From the NCBI GenBank assembly GCA_017960905.1, contig JAGCYH010000047.1, positions 1 to 64,000 on the forward strand: a stretch of DNA of 64,000 nt. The letters are read 5' to 3'. This document shows positions 52,747 to 61,783 of this stretch, piece after piece (position 1 is the first letter of the stretch; the number at the start of each line of letters is the position of its first letter). Source of the stretch: Bacteroidales bacterium (GTDB lineage: Bacteria > Bacteroidota > Bacteroidia > Bacteroidales > Marinilabiliaceae). The translations under genes were made by a program, and so were the position numbers. The notes under the pieces are model-generated. The model had not been told where the DNA came from. It ran no database searches and saw only the letters and a program-made list of their open reading frames with translations.

Positions 52747-53724
52747 ATGAGCAATTTAACAATATCACCATCGCCTCATGTGCACAGCGCCGATTCGGTA
52801 AAGCGCAACATGTACGGCGTAATAATAGCGTTGCTGCCGGCGCTGGCGGCATCGGTATGGTTTTTCGGCACAGGAGCGTTATGCGTACTGCTGACTTCGA
52901 TTGTATCGTGTATAGTGATAGAATTTCTGATTCAGAAATTCATTCTTAAAGTACCGACCACCATTTCCGACGGTTCGGCAGCTGTAACAGGTCTGATACT
53001 CGCATTCAACCTGCCATCGAACCTGCCGATATGGATAATAATAATAGGCGCCGTGGTTGCCATTGGCATTGGCAAGATGACCTTCGGCGGATTGGGCCAG
53101 AATATTGCCAATCCGGCAATACTGGGCCGTGTATTCCTTCTGGTGTCGTTCCCCGTACAGATGACGAGCTGGCCAGTACCTGGCGCTATCGACGGCAGCA
53201 CCGGCCCGACACCGCTCGGACTTATGAAAGAGGGTTTGCGAAGCGGAAAATCGGTAAGCGAGATAATTGACAAGCTGCCGTCGAACGTCGACATGCTCAT
53301 GGGTCAGATGGGCGGCTCGCTGGGCGAAGTGGCAGCTATATGCCTGCTCATCGGATTCGCATTCTTGCTTATACGCCGCATAATAACTTGGCACATACCT
53401 GTAACGATACTGGCCACTATGGCCATTTTCTCGGGAATACTCAACCTCTACGACCCTGAGGCTTACGCCACACCGCTGTTCCACATACTCACCGGCGGCG
53501 CGTTGCTCGGCGCCATTTTCATGGCGACCGACTACGCAACTTCGCCTATGACACCCAAAGGAATGATAGTGTACGGCATTGGTATTGGCCTGATAACCAT
53601 ACTGATACGTACATTCGGCGCATATCCCGAAGGCATGTCGTTCGCCATTCTGATAATGAACGTGGCGACACCTTTAATCAACAAATACTGTAAACCTAAA
53701 AGATTCGGGGAGGTAGCGAAATGA
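52747..53724 (+). CDS. rnfD: Rnf complex subunit D (membrane, flavin-binding)
   Basis: The 325-residue membrane protein is one of the ion-path subunits. It has about 9-10 membrane segments, the PSPHVHSADSVKRNM start typical of RnfD/NqrB, DGSAAVTGLILAFNLP, GGLGQNIANPAILGR, and MATDYATSPMTPKG, the region where covalent FMN attaches in homologues. It overlaps rnfG by 4 bases (ATGA). Confidence 0.95.
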   Translation: MSNLTISPSPHVHSADSVKRNMYGVIIALLPALAASVWFFGTGALCVLLTSIVSCIVIEFLIQKFILKVPTTISDGSAAVTGLILAFNLPSNLPIWIIIIGAVVAIGIGKMTFGGLGQNIANPAILGRVFLLVSFPVQMTSWPVPGAIDGSTGPTPLGLMKEGLRSGKSVSEIIDKLPSNVDMLMGQMGGSLGEVAAICLLIGFAFLLIRRIITWHIPVTILATMAIFSGILNLYDPEAYATPLFHILTGGALLGAIFMATDYATSPMTPKGMIVYGIGIGLITILIRTFGAYPEGMSFAILIMNVATPLINKYCKPKRFGEVAK

Positions 53725-54407
53725 AAAAGTTAGAATCGTCACTGAAAAACATGACTATAGTCCTCACGACAGTGGCACTTGTGGCCGCCGCGCTGTTAGG
53801 CTATATGAACGAGATAACAAAAGAGCCCATTGCTCTGATTGAGAAGCAGAACCTCGAAAACGGCATTAAGAAAGTAATTCTGGGCGAGGCTGGCGACAAA
53901 CAGATAAACGTCAAGACCGACTCAATAATAGACGGCAAGCAGATCTTCGTGGTTTACGAAGTAAGCTCGACCGACGGCAAGCCACTGGGCAAAGCCATAA
54001 AGACTTCGGTCAACGGATTCTCGCCCGACATGACGGTGCTTACCGGCTTTGCACCCGACGGTAAAATACTCGGCTACGAAGTGCTCAAACACGCTGAGAC
54101 ACCAGGACTTGGCGCCAAAGCCAACGATTGGTTCCAGAGCGGAGCCAAAGGCGACATAATAGGCAAAAACCCCGCCAAGGACCACTTGACGGTAATCAAA
54201 GACGGTGGCGAAATTGACGCCATAACCGCCGCTACGATAACATCGCGCGCATTTCTGCGCGCGATAAACCTCGAATACGAGAAACTCTTCGGAGGCAAGA
54301 CCAACGGCAACACCGGCGCCACAAGCGCCGCACCGGCACCCGAGCCTGCCGCACCCGACACTGCTGCGTGCGCCGCACCTGCCGACTCAACATTAGTAAC
54401 CGAATAA
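53721..54407 (+). CDS. rnfG: Rnf complex subunit G (covalent FMN subunit)
   Basis: The 228-residue protein has one N-terminal membrane segment and a periplasmic domain. The flavin site is in DAITAATITSRAF, where a threonine would carry covalently bound FMN; HAETPGLGAKANDWF and GFSPDMTVLTGFAPDGKILGYE are further family blocks. An Ala/Pro-rich tail of about 30 residues, longer than in many homologues, ends the protein. Confidence 0.94.
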   Translation: MKKLESSLKNMTIVLTTVALVAAALLGYMNEITKEPIALIEKQNLENGIKKVILGEAGDKQINVKTDSIIDGKQIFVVYEVSSTDGKPLGKAIKTSVNGFSPDMTVLTGFAPDGKILGYEVLKHAETPGLGAKANDWFQSGAKGDIIGKNPAKDHLTVIKDGGEIDAITAATITSRAFLRAINLEYEKLFGGKTNGNTGATSAAPAPEPAAPDTAACAAPADSTLVTE

Positions 54408-54419
54408 AACTCTACAGAA

Positions 54420-55001
54420 ATGAACAAAATAAAAATACTGCTCAACGGCATCGTAAAGGAGAACCCGACATTCGTGCTACTCCTTGGCATGTGCCCTACT
54501 CTGGGCACTACCACATCGGCCATCAACGGACTGGGCATGGGACTGGCCACTGCCTTCGTACTCATCTGCAGCAACGTTGTCATCTCGCTACTCAAAAAGA
54601 TGATACCCGACAAGGTGCGCATTCCGTCGTTCATTGTGATAATTGCCACCTTTGTCACTGTGCTACAGATGCTTATGCAGGCATACGTGCCTGCATTGTA
54701 CGCATCGCTCGGACTTTTCATACCGCTCATCGTGGTCAACTGCATAGTGCTGGGCCGCGCTGAAGCCTTCGCCGCAAAAAACACCCCGCTCGACTCGTTC
54801 TTCGACGGACTGGGCATGGGCTTGGGCTTCACACTCGCGCTGACGCTCTTAGGCGCAGCGCGTGAGATACTCGGCTCGGGTAAAGTGTTCGACATAACTC
54901 TCTGGAACGAAGACTACGGCATGCTGGCATTCGTGCTCGCACCGGGCGCATTCATCGTTCTCGGATATCTCATAGCTATCATGAGCAAACTAAAAAAGTA
55001 A
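54420..55001 (+). CDS. rnfE: Rnf complex subunit E (membrane)
   Basis: The 193-residue membrane protein has about six segments and the RnfE/NqrD blocks NGIVKENPTFVLLLGMCPTLG, TTTSAINGLGMGLATAF, VVNCIVLGRAEAFAAKN and DGLGMGLGFTLAL. It is homologous to RnfA, with which it forms the inverted pair in the membrane, holding an iron-sulfur cluster between them in known structures through cysteines such as those in GMCPTLG and VNCIVLG. Confidence 0.95.
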   Translation: MNKIKILLNGIVKENPTFVLLLGMCPTLGTTTSAINGLGMGLATAFVLICSNVVISLLKKMIPDKVRIPSFIVIIATFVTVLQMLMQAYVPALYASLGLFIPLIVVNCIVLGRAEAFAAKNTPLDSFFDGLGMGLGFTLALTLLGAAREILGSGKVFDITLWNEDYGMLAFVLAPGAFIVLGYLIAIMSKLKK

Positions 55002-55042
55002 CGCAATAAACTGACAATTAACGATTTAAATAGTACATTATT

Positions 55043-55636
55043 ATGGAATACATATTAATAATCATATCGGCAATATTTGTCAACAACGTAGTACTCTCTC
55101 AGTTTTTGGGAATATGTCCGTTCCTTGGCGTATCGAAAAAGATAAGCACGGCGGCCGGCATGGGCGCCGCCGTTACATTCGTGCTGACATTGGCAACAAT
55201 AGTTACATACCTCATACAGGCGTACATACTCGTTCCGCTCGATCTAAAGTACTTACAGACAATAGCTTTCATACTTGTGATAGCCGCTTTGGTGCAGATG
55301 GTTGAGATAATACTCAAGAAAGTGTCGCCTTCGCTCTATCAGGCACTTGGCGTATTTCTGCCGCTCATAACAACCAACTGCTGCATACTTGGCGTAGCGA
55401 TAATGGTAGGCGACGGCACCTACAACACGCAAGGTCTTGAGCCTTCGCTACTTAGCGGCATTGTGTTTGCCATAGCCACCGCCATCGGTTTCGCGCTGGC
55501 TCTCATATTGTTTGCCGGCATACGCGAGCACCTCGAAATGATGAACATACCCAAAGGCATGCAAGGCATGCCTATAGCACTCATCTCGGCCGGCATCATG
55601 GCGCTGGCATTCATGGGCTTCTCAGGACTGGTGTGA
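55043..55636 (+). CDS. rnfA: Rnf complex subunit A (membrane)
   Basis: The 197-residue membrane protein is the last rnf gene. Blocks are VNNVVLSQFLGICPFLGVSKK, GMGAAVTFVLTLATIV, TTNCCILGVAIM and the C-terminal PIALISAGIMALAFMGFSG. The cysteines in GICPFLG and NCCILG correspond to the RnfA/RnfE cluster site. With the rest of the operon it forms the ferredoxin:NAD oxidoreductase that pumps Na+ or H+. Confidence 0.95.
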   Translation: MEYILIIISAIFVNNVVLSQFLGICPFLGVSKKISTAAGMGAAVTFVLTLATIVTYLIQAYILVPLDLKYLQTIAFILVIAALVQMVEIILKKVSPSLYQALGVFLPLITTNCCILGVAIMVGDGTYNTQGLEPSLLSGIVFAIATAIGFALALILFAGIREHLEMMNIPKGMQGMPIALISAGIMALAFMGFSGLV

Positions 55637-55804
55637 GAGGATAGAGGATGATTACCCGAAAAGATAGAAATGTTTAGTAGCTTTCGACTCTGTAGAAACT
55701 GTTTCCAAAAAGGAAATAGTTCAAACTTAAGAAGTACGAGTTCAGGCTATATAACATAAGGAAATGCGAAAACTATTCGGACGTAACAATAATGAAACAG
55801 AATA

Positions 55805-55830
55805 AATCAGGACCTGATTATTTTGTTTTC
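55805..55830 (+). terminator. Possible terminator of the rnf operon
   Basis: AATCAGG and CCTGATT (55805-55811 and 55813-55819) form a 7-bp stem with a 1-base loop, followed by ATTTTGTTTT. The stem is short and lies 170 bases after rnfA, so the call is tentative. The remaining sequence 55637-55940 has only very short frames. Confidence 0.4.
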
Positions 55831-55944
55831 TCTAAGAAAAGAGATAATTTTGAAACGAACAAAAAACAATGATGCCTATGGCAAAATAAAGATGAGACTA
55901 AACGTTTGAAAAACAACATATTAAAGCATTAGGCTTTTTTCTTT

Positions 55945-56062
55945 CTACTTGTGAAAATTGGCGTTTTTAGATACTGAAAGAAATAATGTTCAAATGCCAC
56001 GCTTAGGCGTGTGCTTGACTTATTTCGTAGTATCAAGGTAACGCCAAAACACCTACAAGTAG
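55945..56062. repeat. Large imperfect inverted-repeat element with a central hairpin
   Basis: The ends CTACTTGT (55945-55952) and ACAAGTAG (56055-56062) are inverted copies, as are TTGGCGTT and AACGCCAA further in, TACT and AGTA, and AAATAA and TTATTT-like pieces. The centre is a perfect hairpin CACGC-TTAG-GCGTG (55998-56011). The 118-base unit would fold as one long stem with bulges. It lies in the 523-base gap between rnfA and the leucine-rich gene. It could be a small non-autonomous mobile element, a structured RNA or a leader. Confidence 0.6.
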
Positions 56063-56159
56063 CGAGATACGGTTGAGTATCACGTCTTTTTTATTCATTA
56101 GCATTAAAATAACTACAAATATATAATTAACTGAATATAAACAAATTAATTATTATACC

Positions 56160-59100
56160 ATGAAAAACATAATAGCAGTTTTTGCCACCCTGATGTTTGC
56201 CGCGCAAGCATTGGCGGAAGATTTTACCATTGGCGGCTTAAAATACACCATTACCGATGCCGAGAAACATGAAGTTTCTGTTAGTAAAGGTTCAACCGAC
56301 CCAACAGATGCGCTTGTTATCCCTGCCTCTGTAACCTATCCAGAGAACAATGGCGTTGATTATACGGTTACAACAATTGGTGAATATGCGTTTCGTGATT
56401 GCAGCGGACTAACTTCAGTCTCCATTCCCAATTCAGTTATTAGTATTGGCAAGATGGCGTTCAGGAAATGCAGTAATGTGACAGAAATAAATGTTGGAAG
56501 TGCCAACTCTAAATATACATCTAAAAATGGTGTATTATTCAACAAAGACATGACAACTCTTATATGTTACCCAGCAGGTAAATCAGGATCATATACCATT
56601 CCAAATACAGTTACAAGCATTGGCGAATATGCATTCTATTATTGTGACGGCTTGACATCCATCTCTATACCCAATTCGATTACAACAATTGGCGACGGGG
56701 CATTCTCAGGGTGCAGCAGTTTGCAATATAACGAATATGATAATGCATTGTATTTGGGTAACAATGGAAACCAATACTTGTTACTTGTATATGCTAAATC
56801 TGACAATATAAAAACATGCGAAATAAACAGCGATTGCAAGTTTATTCACAGCAATGCATTCTATGATTGCAGCAGTTTGACTTCTATCACTATCCCCAAT
56901 TCTGTTACAAATATTGACGAGAGTGCATTCTGGGGTTGCAGTAGTTTGAAGTATAATGAATATGATAACGCATTGTATTTGGGTAATACAGACAATCCTT
57001 ATTTATTTCTGTTTAAGGCTAAAGATACTGATATAACTTCTGTTGAAATAAATAATAATTGTAAGTTTATTGAATACAGTGCCTTCAGTGAATGCAGAAG
57101 TCTTGCTTCTGTCACCATCGGCAATTCGGTTACAACAATTGGCAACAGGGCGTTCGTTTTTTGCAGTAGCCTAACATCTATCACCATTCCCAATTCGGTT
57201 ACAAACATTGGCGACTGGTCGTTCGCTAATTGCAGTAGCCTAAAATCTGTTACTATCCCAAATTCGGTTACAAGCATTGGCGAAGCAGCGTTCAATTCAT
57301 GCGAAAGTTTGACTTCTGTCACCATCGGCAATTCGGTTACAACAATTGGCAACTGGGCGTTCGCCTATTGCAGTAGCCTGAAATCTGTCACTATCCCTAT
57401 TTCGGTTACAAGCATTGGCGTCAATGCGTTCTCAAGTGCAAAAAGTATTAACTATGCTGGCAATGCCACGGGTAGTCCTTGGGGCGCTAAATATTTCAAT
57501 TACGAGGCTGACGAAAACGGTCTTTTATTTGCTGATGCCGAAAAGACACAGGTCGTTGCTTATATAGGCTATGGGACTGATGTGTCTATCCCCAAAACAG
57601 TAACCAGCATCAGCGACGATGCATTCTCTGGCTGCCGTATTGATACGCTACGATTCGACACTAACGCTATCGGAACGTTGTTTCAATACAAGAAGCAACT
57701 CAAAGGTATATACATAGGCGCATCGGTAACAGAACTTTACCAAACTGCTTTTTGGGGATGCGACAGCGTATCGACTCTGTGGGTGAATACCGACGCACTG
57801 GGAACGCAGTTCGCTGGCAAGAAATCGCTCGAAAGCTTAACCATAGGCGACAATGTCACCACCATTCCCGAACGGGCATTCTACAATTGTTACGGGCTCG
57901 AGAATGTGGTTATACCATCTTCGGTAACTAAAATAGGCAAAGATGCTTTCGGCTGCGATGGCCATGGCACCTGTGGCGACGACGCTCGCTGGACATACGA
58001 CATACTGTCGAGAACCATAACCATAAGCGGAACGGGTTCGCTGTATGACTTCAATTTTAAATCTGGGAAGGAACAACCCTGGGAAGAGTTTAAAGATAAA
58101 ATAGAATCGGTAGTGATAGAGGAAGGCATCAACGACCTCGCTAACGGTGCTTTCCAGAATTGTAAAAATCTCAAATACATCAGTCTGCCGAAATCGTGCT
58201 CAAATTTTGGCGGTTCGCCTTTCGCTTACTGCTGGAATCTGCAAAAAGTAACTGTAAGGGCAAATCATGTATCACATGTAACCGACCTTTGCTTCTCGAA
58301 CTACGACAAATGCACCCTGTATGTGCCAATGGACATGCTCGATTACTACAAGGATGAGATTGTATTCAAGGATTTCTCAAAAATAGTAGGGTTCTACGAA
58401 GTAACCATCGACGCTGACATTGAGAAGGGTAAGGTAAAAGTGGATAAAGCCGAAATACTACCCGACGAATCGTTTACCATAACCGCAATACCCGACAAAG
58501 ACTACTGTATTGATTCGGTTTACGTAGATGGCAAAGCCATAGCTGCGAAAGACGGCAAATACACTGTAGATAAAGTGAATAGCGACAAGGTAGTGGGTGC
58601 GGCGTTCAAGCTGATTACAAGCGGCAAATGCGGCGAGAATGCTATGTGGAATTACGACGAGGAAACAGGCACGCTCACAATAAGCGGAACCGGCGATATG
58701 TACGATTACGAAAAGAATTGTGCGCCTTGGATTACTCTGAAAAACAATTGTACTATAAACAAACTTATCGTCGAAGAGGGTATTACCAGTATAGGCGACT
58801 ATGCGTTTTACTTAGTTAGCTACAACGACTATGCAGAAATAGCATCAACTGTCAAAAAAATAGGAAAATATAATTTCTTATATGGTACCGGCCTCGGCTA
58901 CAAACTCTACACTCCAGTTTATATTATGGGTGTGCCAACAAGCATAGACGAAACATCTTTCATGTCCAAAACCGAAATCGAGGAACTCAGAATTCCTTTC
59001 GACAATATGAATAAAATAATAGAGAGCAAGGTATTCGACGGTTTTGTGAACTTAAAGGCTGTTTGCACCATCGGCATAGCCGATGGCATTGAGAATGGTT

Positions 59101-59519
59101 CTATTAGTGTTTCCGAAAACAGTTTTGTTCTTAATGGGAACGAATATGAAAAAGAAAGAATATATGTCACACCCGACGACGGATACGAGTTGGAGAGTAT
59201 TACAGCTAACGGTGTGGAAATAGAACCAGACGAAATGGGCCTTTACGAAGTAACAGTTGACAAGAACATAGTGCTCAACGCAACATTCAAGCCGATAGGC
59301 AACCCGATAACATACATCGAAGCCGACGGAATAAGCATCAGCACCGCTCCGGGCTCTATAACCATAATCAATGCCAACGCCGCCATATCGGTTTACGATA
59401 TGGCCGGGCGACTGATTATGCAGCAAAAGCCTCAAGACCAGAATGTTATCACCGTAGGCAACAACGGATTGTACATAGTACGTATTGGGTCGAAATCGGT
59501 GAAAGTAATGGTGAAATAG
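56160..59519 (+). CDS. BspA-like leucine-rich-repeat surface protein with type IX sorting domain
   Basis: The 1,119-residue protein has a signal peptide (about 1-19, ending QALA), then many LRR_5 repeats of about 23 residues with the core SVTIPNSVTSIGxxAF (about 65-430 and again to 610). Two domains starting GTCGDDARWTYD and GKCGENAMWNYDEE, with TITISGTG, follow, plus repeat modules near 745-815 and 1000-1055. The last 70 residues (ISVYDMAGRLIMQQKP...GLYIVRIGSKSVKVMVK) form a type A sorting domain of the type IX secretion system, so it is exported to the cell surface. BspA proteins bind host or bacterial ligands. Several repeats are nearly identical at DNA level. Confidence 0.93.
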   Translation: MKNIIAVFATLMFAAQALAEDFTIGGLKYTITDAEKHEVSVSKGSTDPTDALVIPASVTYPENNGVDYTVTTIGEYAFRDCSGLTSVSIPNSVISIGKMAFRKCSNVTEINVGSANSKYTSKNGVLFNKDMTTLICYPAGKSGSYTIPNTVTSIGEYAFYYCDGLTSISIPNSITTIGDGAFSGCSSLQYNEYDNALYLGNNGNQYLLLVYAKSDNIKTCEINSDCKFIHSNAFYDCSSLTSITIPNSVTNIDESAFWGCSSLKYNEYDNALYLGNTDNPYLFLFKAKDTDITSVEINNNCKFIEYSAFSECRSLASVTIGNSVTTIGNRAFVFCSSLTSITIPNSVTNIGDWSFANCSSLKSVTIPNSVTSIGEAAFNSCESLTSVTIGNSVTTIGNWAFAYCSSLKSVTIPISVTSIGVNAFSSAKSINYAGNATGSPWGAKYFNYEADENGLLFADAEKTQVVAYIGYGTDVSIPKTVTSISDDAFSGCRIDTLRFDTNAIGTLFQYKKQLKGIYIGASVTELYQTAFWGCDSVSTLWVNTDALGTQFAGKKSLESLTIGDNVTTIPERAFYNCYGLENVVIPSSVTKIGKDAFGCDGHGTCGDDARWTYDILSRTITISGTGSLYDFNFKSGKEQPWEEFKDKIESVVIEEGINDLANGAFQNCKNLKYISLPKSCSNFGGSPFAYCWNLQKVTVRANHVSHVTDLCFSNYDKCTLYVPMDMLDYYKDEIVFKDFSKIVGFYEVTIDADIEKGKVKVDKAEILPDESFTITAIPDKDYCIDSVYVDGKAIAAKDGKYTVDKVNSDKVVGAAFKLITSGKCGENAMWNYDEETGTLTISGTGDMYDYEKNCAPWITLKNNCTINKLIVEEGITSIGDYAFYLVSYNDYAEIASTVKKIGKYNFLYGTGLGYKLYTPVYIMGVPTSIDETSFMSKTEIEELRIPFDNMNKIIESKVFDGFVNLKAVCTIGIADGIENGSISVSENSFVLNGNEYEKERIYVTPDDGYELESITANGVEIEPDEMGLYEVTVDKNIVLNATFKPIGNPITYIEADGISISTAPGSITIINANAAISVYDMAGRLIMQQKPQDQNVITVGNNGLYIVRIGSKSVKVMVK

Positions 59520-59529
59520 AGACGTGTAG

Positions 59530-59549
59530 AGACGCACGGCCGTGCGTCT
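59530..59549. repeat. 20-bp perfect palindrome of a dispersed family
   Basis: AGACGCACGGCCGTGCGTCT is a perfect palindrome just after the leucine-rich gene. Palindromes of this kind, flanked by GTAGAGACG, are scattered in many bacterial genomes. It is probably a small repeat element rather than an operator. Confidence 0.7.
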
Positions 59550-59574
59550 GATAGAGAGATAATGCATTTTACAT

Positions 59575-59611
59575 AAAAAAGTTTGGGCGGAAATCCGCCC
59601 AAACTTTTTTG
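59575..59611 (+). terminator. Terminator after the leucine-rich protein gene
   Basis: A 17-bp perfect stem (59575-59591 with 59594-59610, core GTTTGGGCGGA) has a 2-base gap and A/T arms. It separates the surface-protein gene from comEC. Confidence 0.92.
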
Positions 59612-59746
59612 TACGTGTAATTGGTTTATAATAAACAATTTACCAATAATTACGTTTTTTTTATGAAAAAACTCACAGACATTTTTGGATTTTCTGACCG
59701 GAATTTCATATTTTTACGCTGCAATAATAATCAGCAAAAATCCAAA

Positions 59747-61780
59747 ATGTTATTATCTACAATACATAGATATCCCATACTCAGAGGCTTGGCAGCATTC
59801 ATGCTCGGCATCTACCTTCACAATTACATAAGCGACACAATAGCCATCTGTGCATCGGTGTTCATTGTGCTTTCGCTCATTGCCGCGTTTGTTTTCCTCA
59901 ACCGACCGTCGTTCCGTGCGCAACCTGTTGTGTGCTGCACGCTTCTGGTGGCGTTTTTCTTTGCCGGTGCATTGTACACCAACGTGCGCAAATGCGAGTT
60001 TATCGACTCATACAAAGGCACTTGCGAGATTCACGGATACGTGAAGAAGATTGTGAAGAAAAGCAACGGGACAGTAAGAACCGAGATAGCGGCCGATACG
60101 TTACTATTTGACAATCAGCTATATACCAGTATCGACGGCATGGCTGTCTTTGCCGACAGCCTCTACGAGCCGCGCCCGGGCGACGTGGTACACGCCAAAG
60201 CCTACTTAAAACCACCTACAAAGATGCTTTACGCATCTTTCGACTATAGCAATTATCTGGAAAACAGCGGATTGCAATTCATTGCCGAAATCAACGAGGT
60301 AAGCGTTGAGAAAGAGCGGCGCATGAACCTCAACACCATAATAGGGTCGGTGCAGGCCTCGGTCGATGAGCGGCTCTCGGCTTGCGGCATAGCAAGCCGC
60401 AACATGCAGCTGCTCAAGGCGCTCTTCTTGGGCGACAAGAGCGAGCTTAGCAACGACACACGCAGTAATTTCAGTACTTGCGGTACGGTGCACATACTGG
60501 CAGTGAGCGGCATGCACGTGGGCATAATATACCTGTTTCTGAGCTATGTGTTCGGCGCTATTTTCCGCGGGCGGAAAATAGCCATAATTGTCACACTGCT
60601 CGGCGTATGGTGCTACGCACTCATAGCCGGCATGTCGCCTTCGATATTCCGCGCGGCAGTGATGACTACATCGTACGATTTGTCGCGCCTCGCCGGACGC
60701 AAGTCCGACGCTTACAGCACGATAGCGGTGGCAATGATGATAATACTGCTTGCCGACCCAATGAGCTTATACACAATAGGTTTGTGGCTCAGCTTCGCAG
60801 CCGTTACTGGCATCATTGCCTTGTACCGCCCGCTGAAGATGTTCTTCCCCACAACCAACATCTTCAAACGTTTCATAGTCGATTCGGCCATCGTAACATG
60901 CTCGGCGCAACTTGCCACACTACCCATTATCCTGTACGTATTCCACACATTTCCAACGTATTTCGTCATCAACAACCTTGTCATAGTGCCTATGGCGTCG
61001 CCGATAATCATCGGCGCGCTTATCACGCTGACAATGAGCACCTTGTCGGTTTGGCTGGCCTCGGTTTTCGGCGGACTGGTCGATGGTTTGCTCGGCTTCA
61101 TACAGGATTATGCCGCTTGGGCCGCCTCGTGGCCCAACGCGCTGATAACCGACATCTCGTTCACCGCCATCGAAGCCATAACACTCGGTGTGGCTATTAT
61201 CTGCTTCGCCAACTGGATAAGCTGGGGTGGCCGACACAGAATGCGACTTCTGATATACTCGGCGGCAACGTTCTGCGCAACAACTATCGCAATTGACATT
61301 ATCTCACTGAACAGCAGCGAGATACGCATTTACGAAACCTACGGAAAAATAAACATCAGCGTGAGGAACGGTGCCACGGCCACCCACCTGCTCGCCGACA
61401 CGAGCAGCACTGCGCCCTACTCGGCCGCCTCGACGATAAACCAAGCCGAACGCGCCGCAGCGGCATGTTACATGCCGCTGCGCGACGGCACTAAGATAAT
61501 AACGCCCTTCGACACGATAGTGGTTGTTGCCACACGCGAAACCGACAAAGCAACGCACGGAACAGTGAAAATAATATGCACCGACTTTGCCCCGCAAAAT
61601 GCCACCAAGGGCAGCAACGCATACACAATTCTCGGAACAAATATCTCTGCGCCAAACATTTGGAAACGTGAACGATGCGATGCCGATGTGGCAATATTGC
61701 AATCGGGAGCGAAAACGAATGGAATAATAATAGACCATGGCGAAAAAAAATATGTATATTTGCAAGATAATTTTTACTGA
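59747..61780 (+). CDS. comEC: ComEC/Rec2-family DNA-uptake channel protein
   Basis: The protein is about 677 residues from the chosen start. It has an N-terminal membrane pair, an OB-like periplasmic domain (DUF4131), and the competence core: LKALFLGDKSELSNDTRSNFSTCGTVHILAVSGMHVGIIY, GMSPSIFRAAVMTT and the DPMSLYTIGLWLSFAAVTGI segment. The C-terminal beta-lactamase-like domain of long ComEC proteins is absent or reduced to about 150 unrecognised residues. A frame from 59621 adds 42 residues unlike the family start, so 59747 is preferred. It suggests capacity for DNA uptake. Confidence 0.9.
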   Translation: MLLSTIHRYPILRGLAAFMLGIYLHNYISDTIAICASVFIVLSLIAAFVFLNRPSFRAQPVVCCTLLVAFFFAGALYTNVRKCEFIDSYKGTCEIHGYVKKIVKKSNGTVRTEIAADTLLFDNQLYTSIDGMAVFADSLYEPRPGDVVHAKAYLKPPTKMLYASFDYSNYLENSGLQFIAEINEVSVEKERRMNLNTIIGSVQASVDERLSACGIASRNMQLLKALFLGDKSELSNDTRSNFSTCGTVHILAVSGMHVGIIYLFLSYVFGAIFRGRKIAIIVTLLGVWCYALIAGMSPSIFRAAVMTTSYDLSRLAGRKSDAYSTIAVAMMIILLADPMSLYTIGLWLSFAAVTGIIALYRPLKMFFPTTNIFKRFIVDSAIVTCSAQLATLPIILYVFHTFPTYFVINNLVIVPMASPIIIGALITLTMSTLSVWLASVFGGLVDGLLGFIQDYAAWAASWPNALITDISFTAIEAITLGVAIICFANWISWGGRHRMRLLIYSAATFCATTIAIDIISLNSSEIRIYETYGKINISVRNGATATHLLADTSSTAPYSAASTINQAERAAAACYMPLRDGTKIITPFDTIVVVATRETDKATHGTVKIICTDFAPQNATKGSNAYTILGTNISAPNIWKRERCDADVAILQSGAKTNGIIIDHGEKKYVYLQDNFY

Positions 61781-61783
61781 CAA

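Noticed and set aside
55945..56062. Integron attC site
   Set aside because: The symmetry is suggestive, but the GTTRRRY/RYYYAAC core sites are not clearly present and there is no integrase or cassette array.
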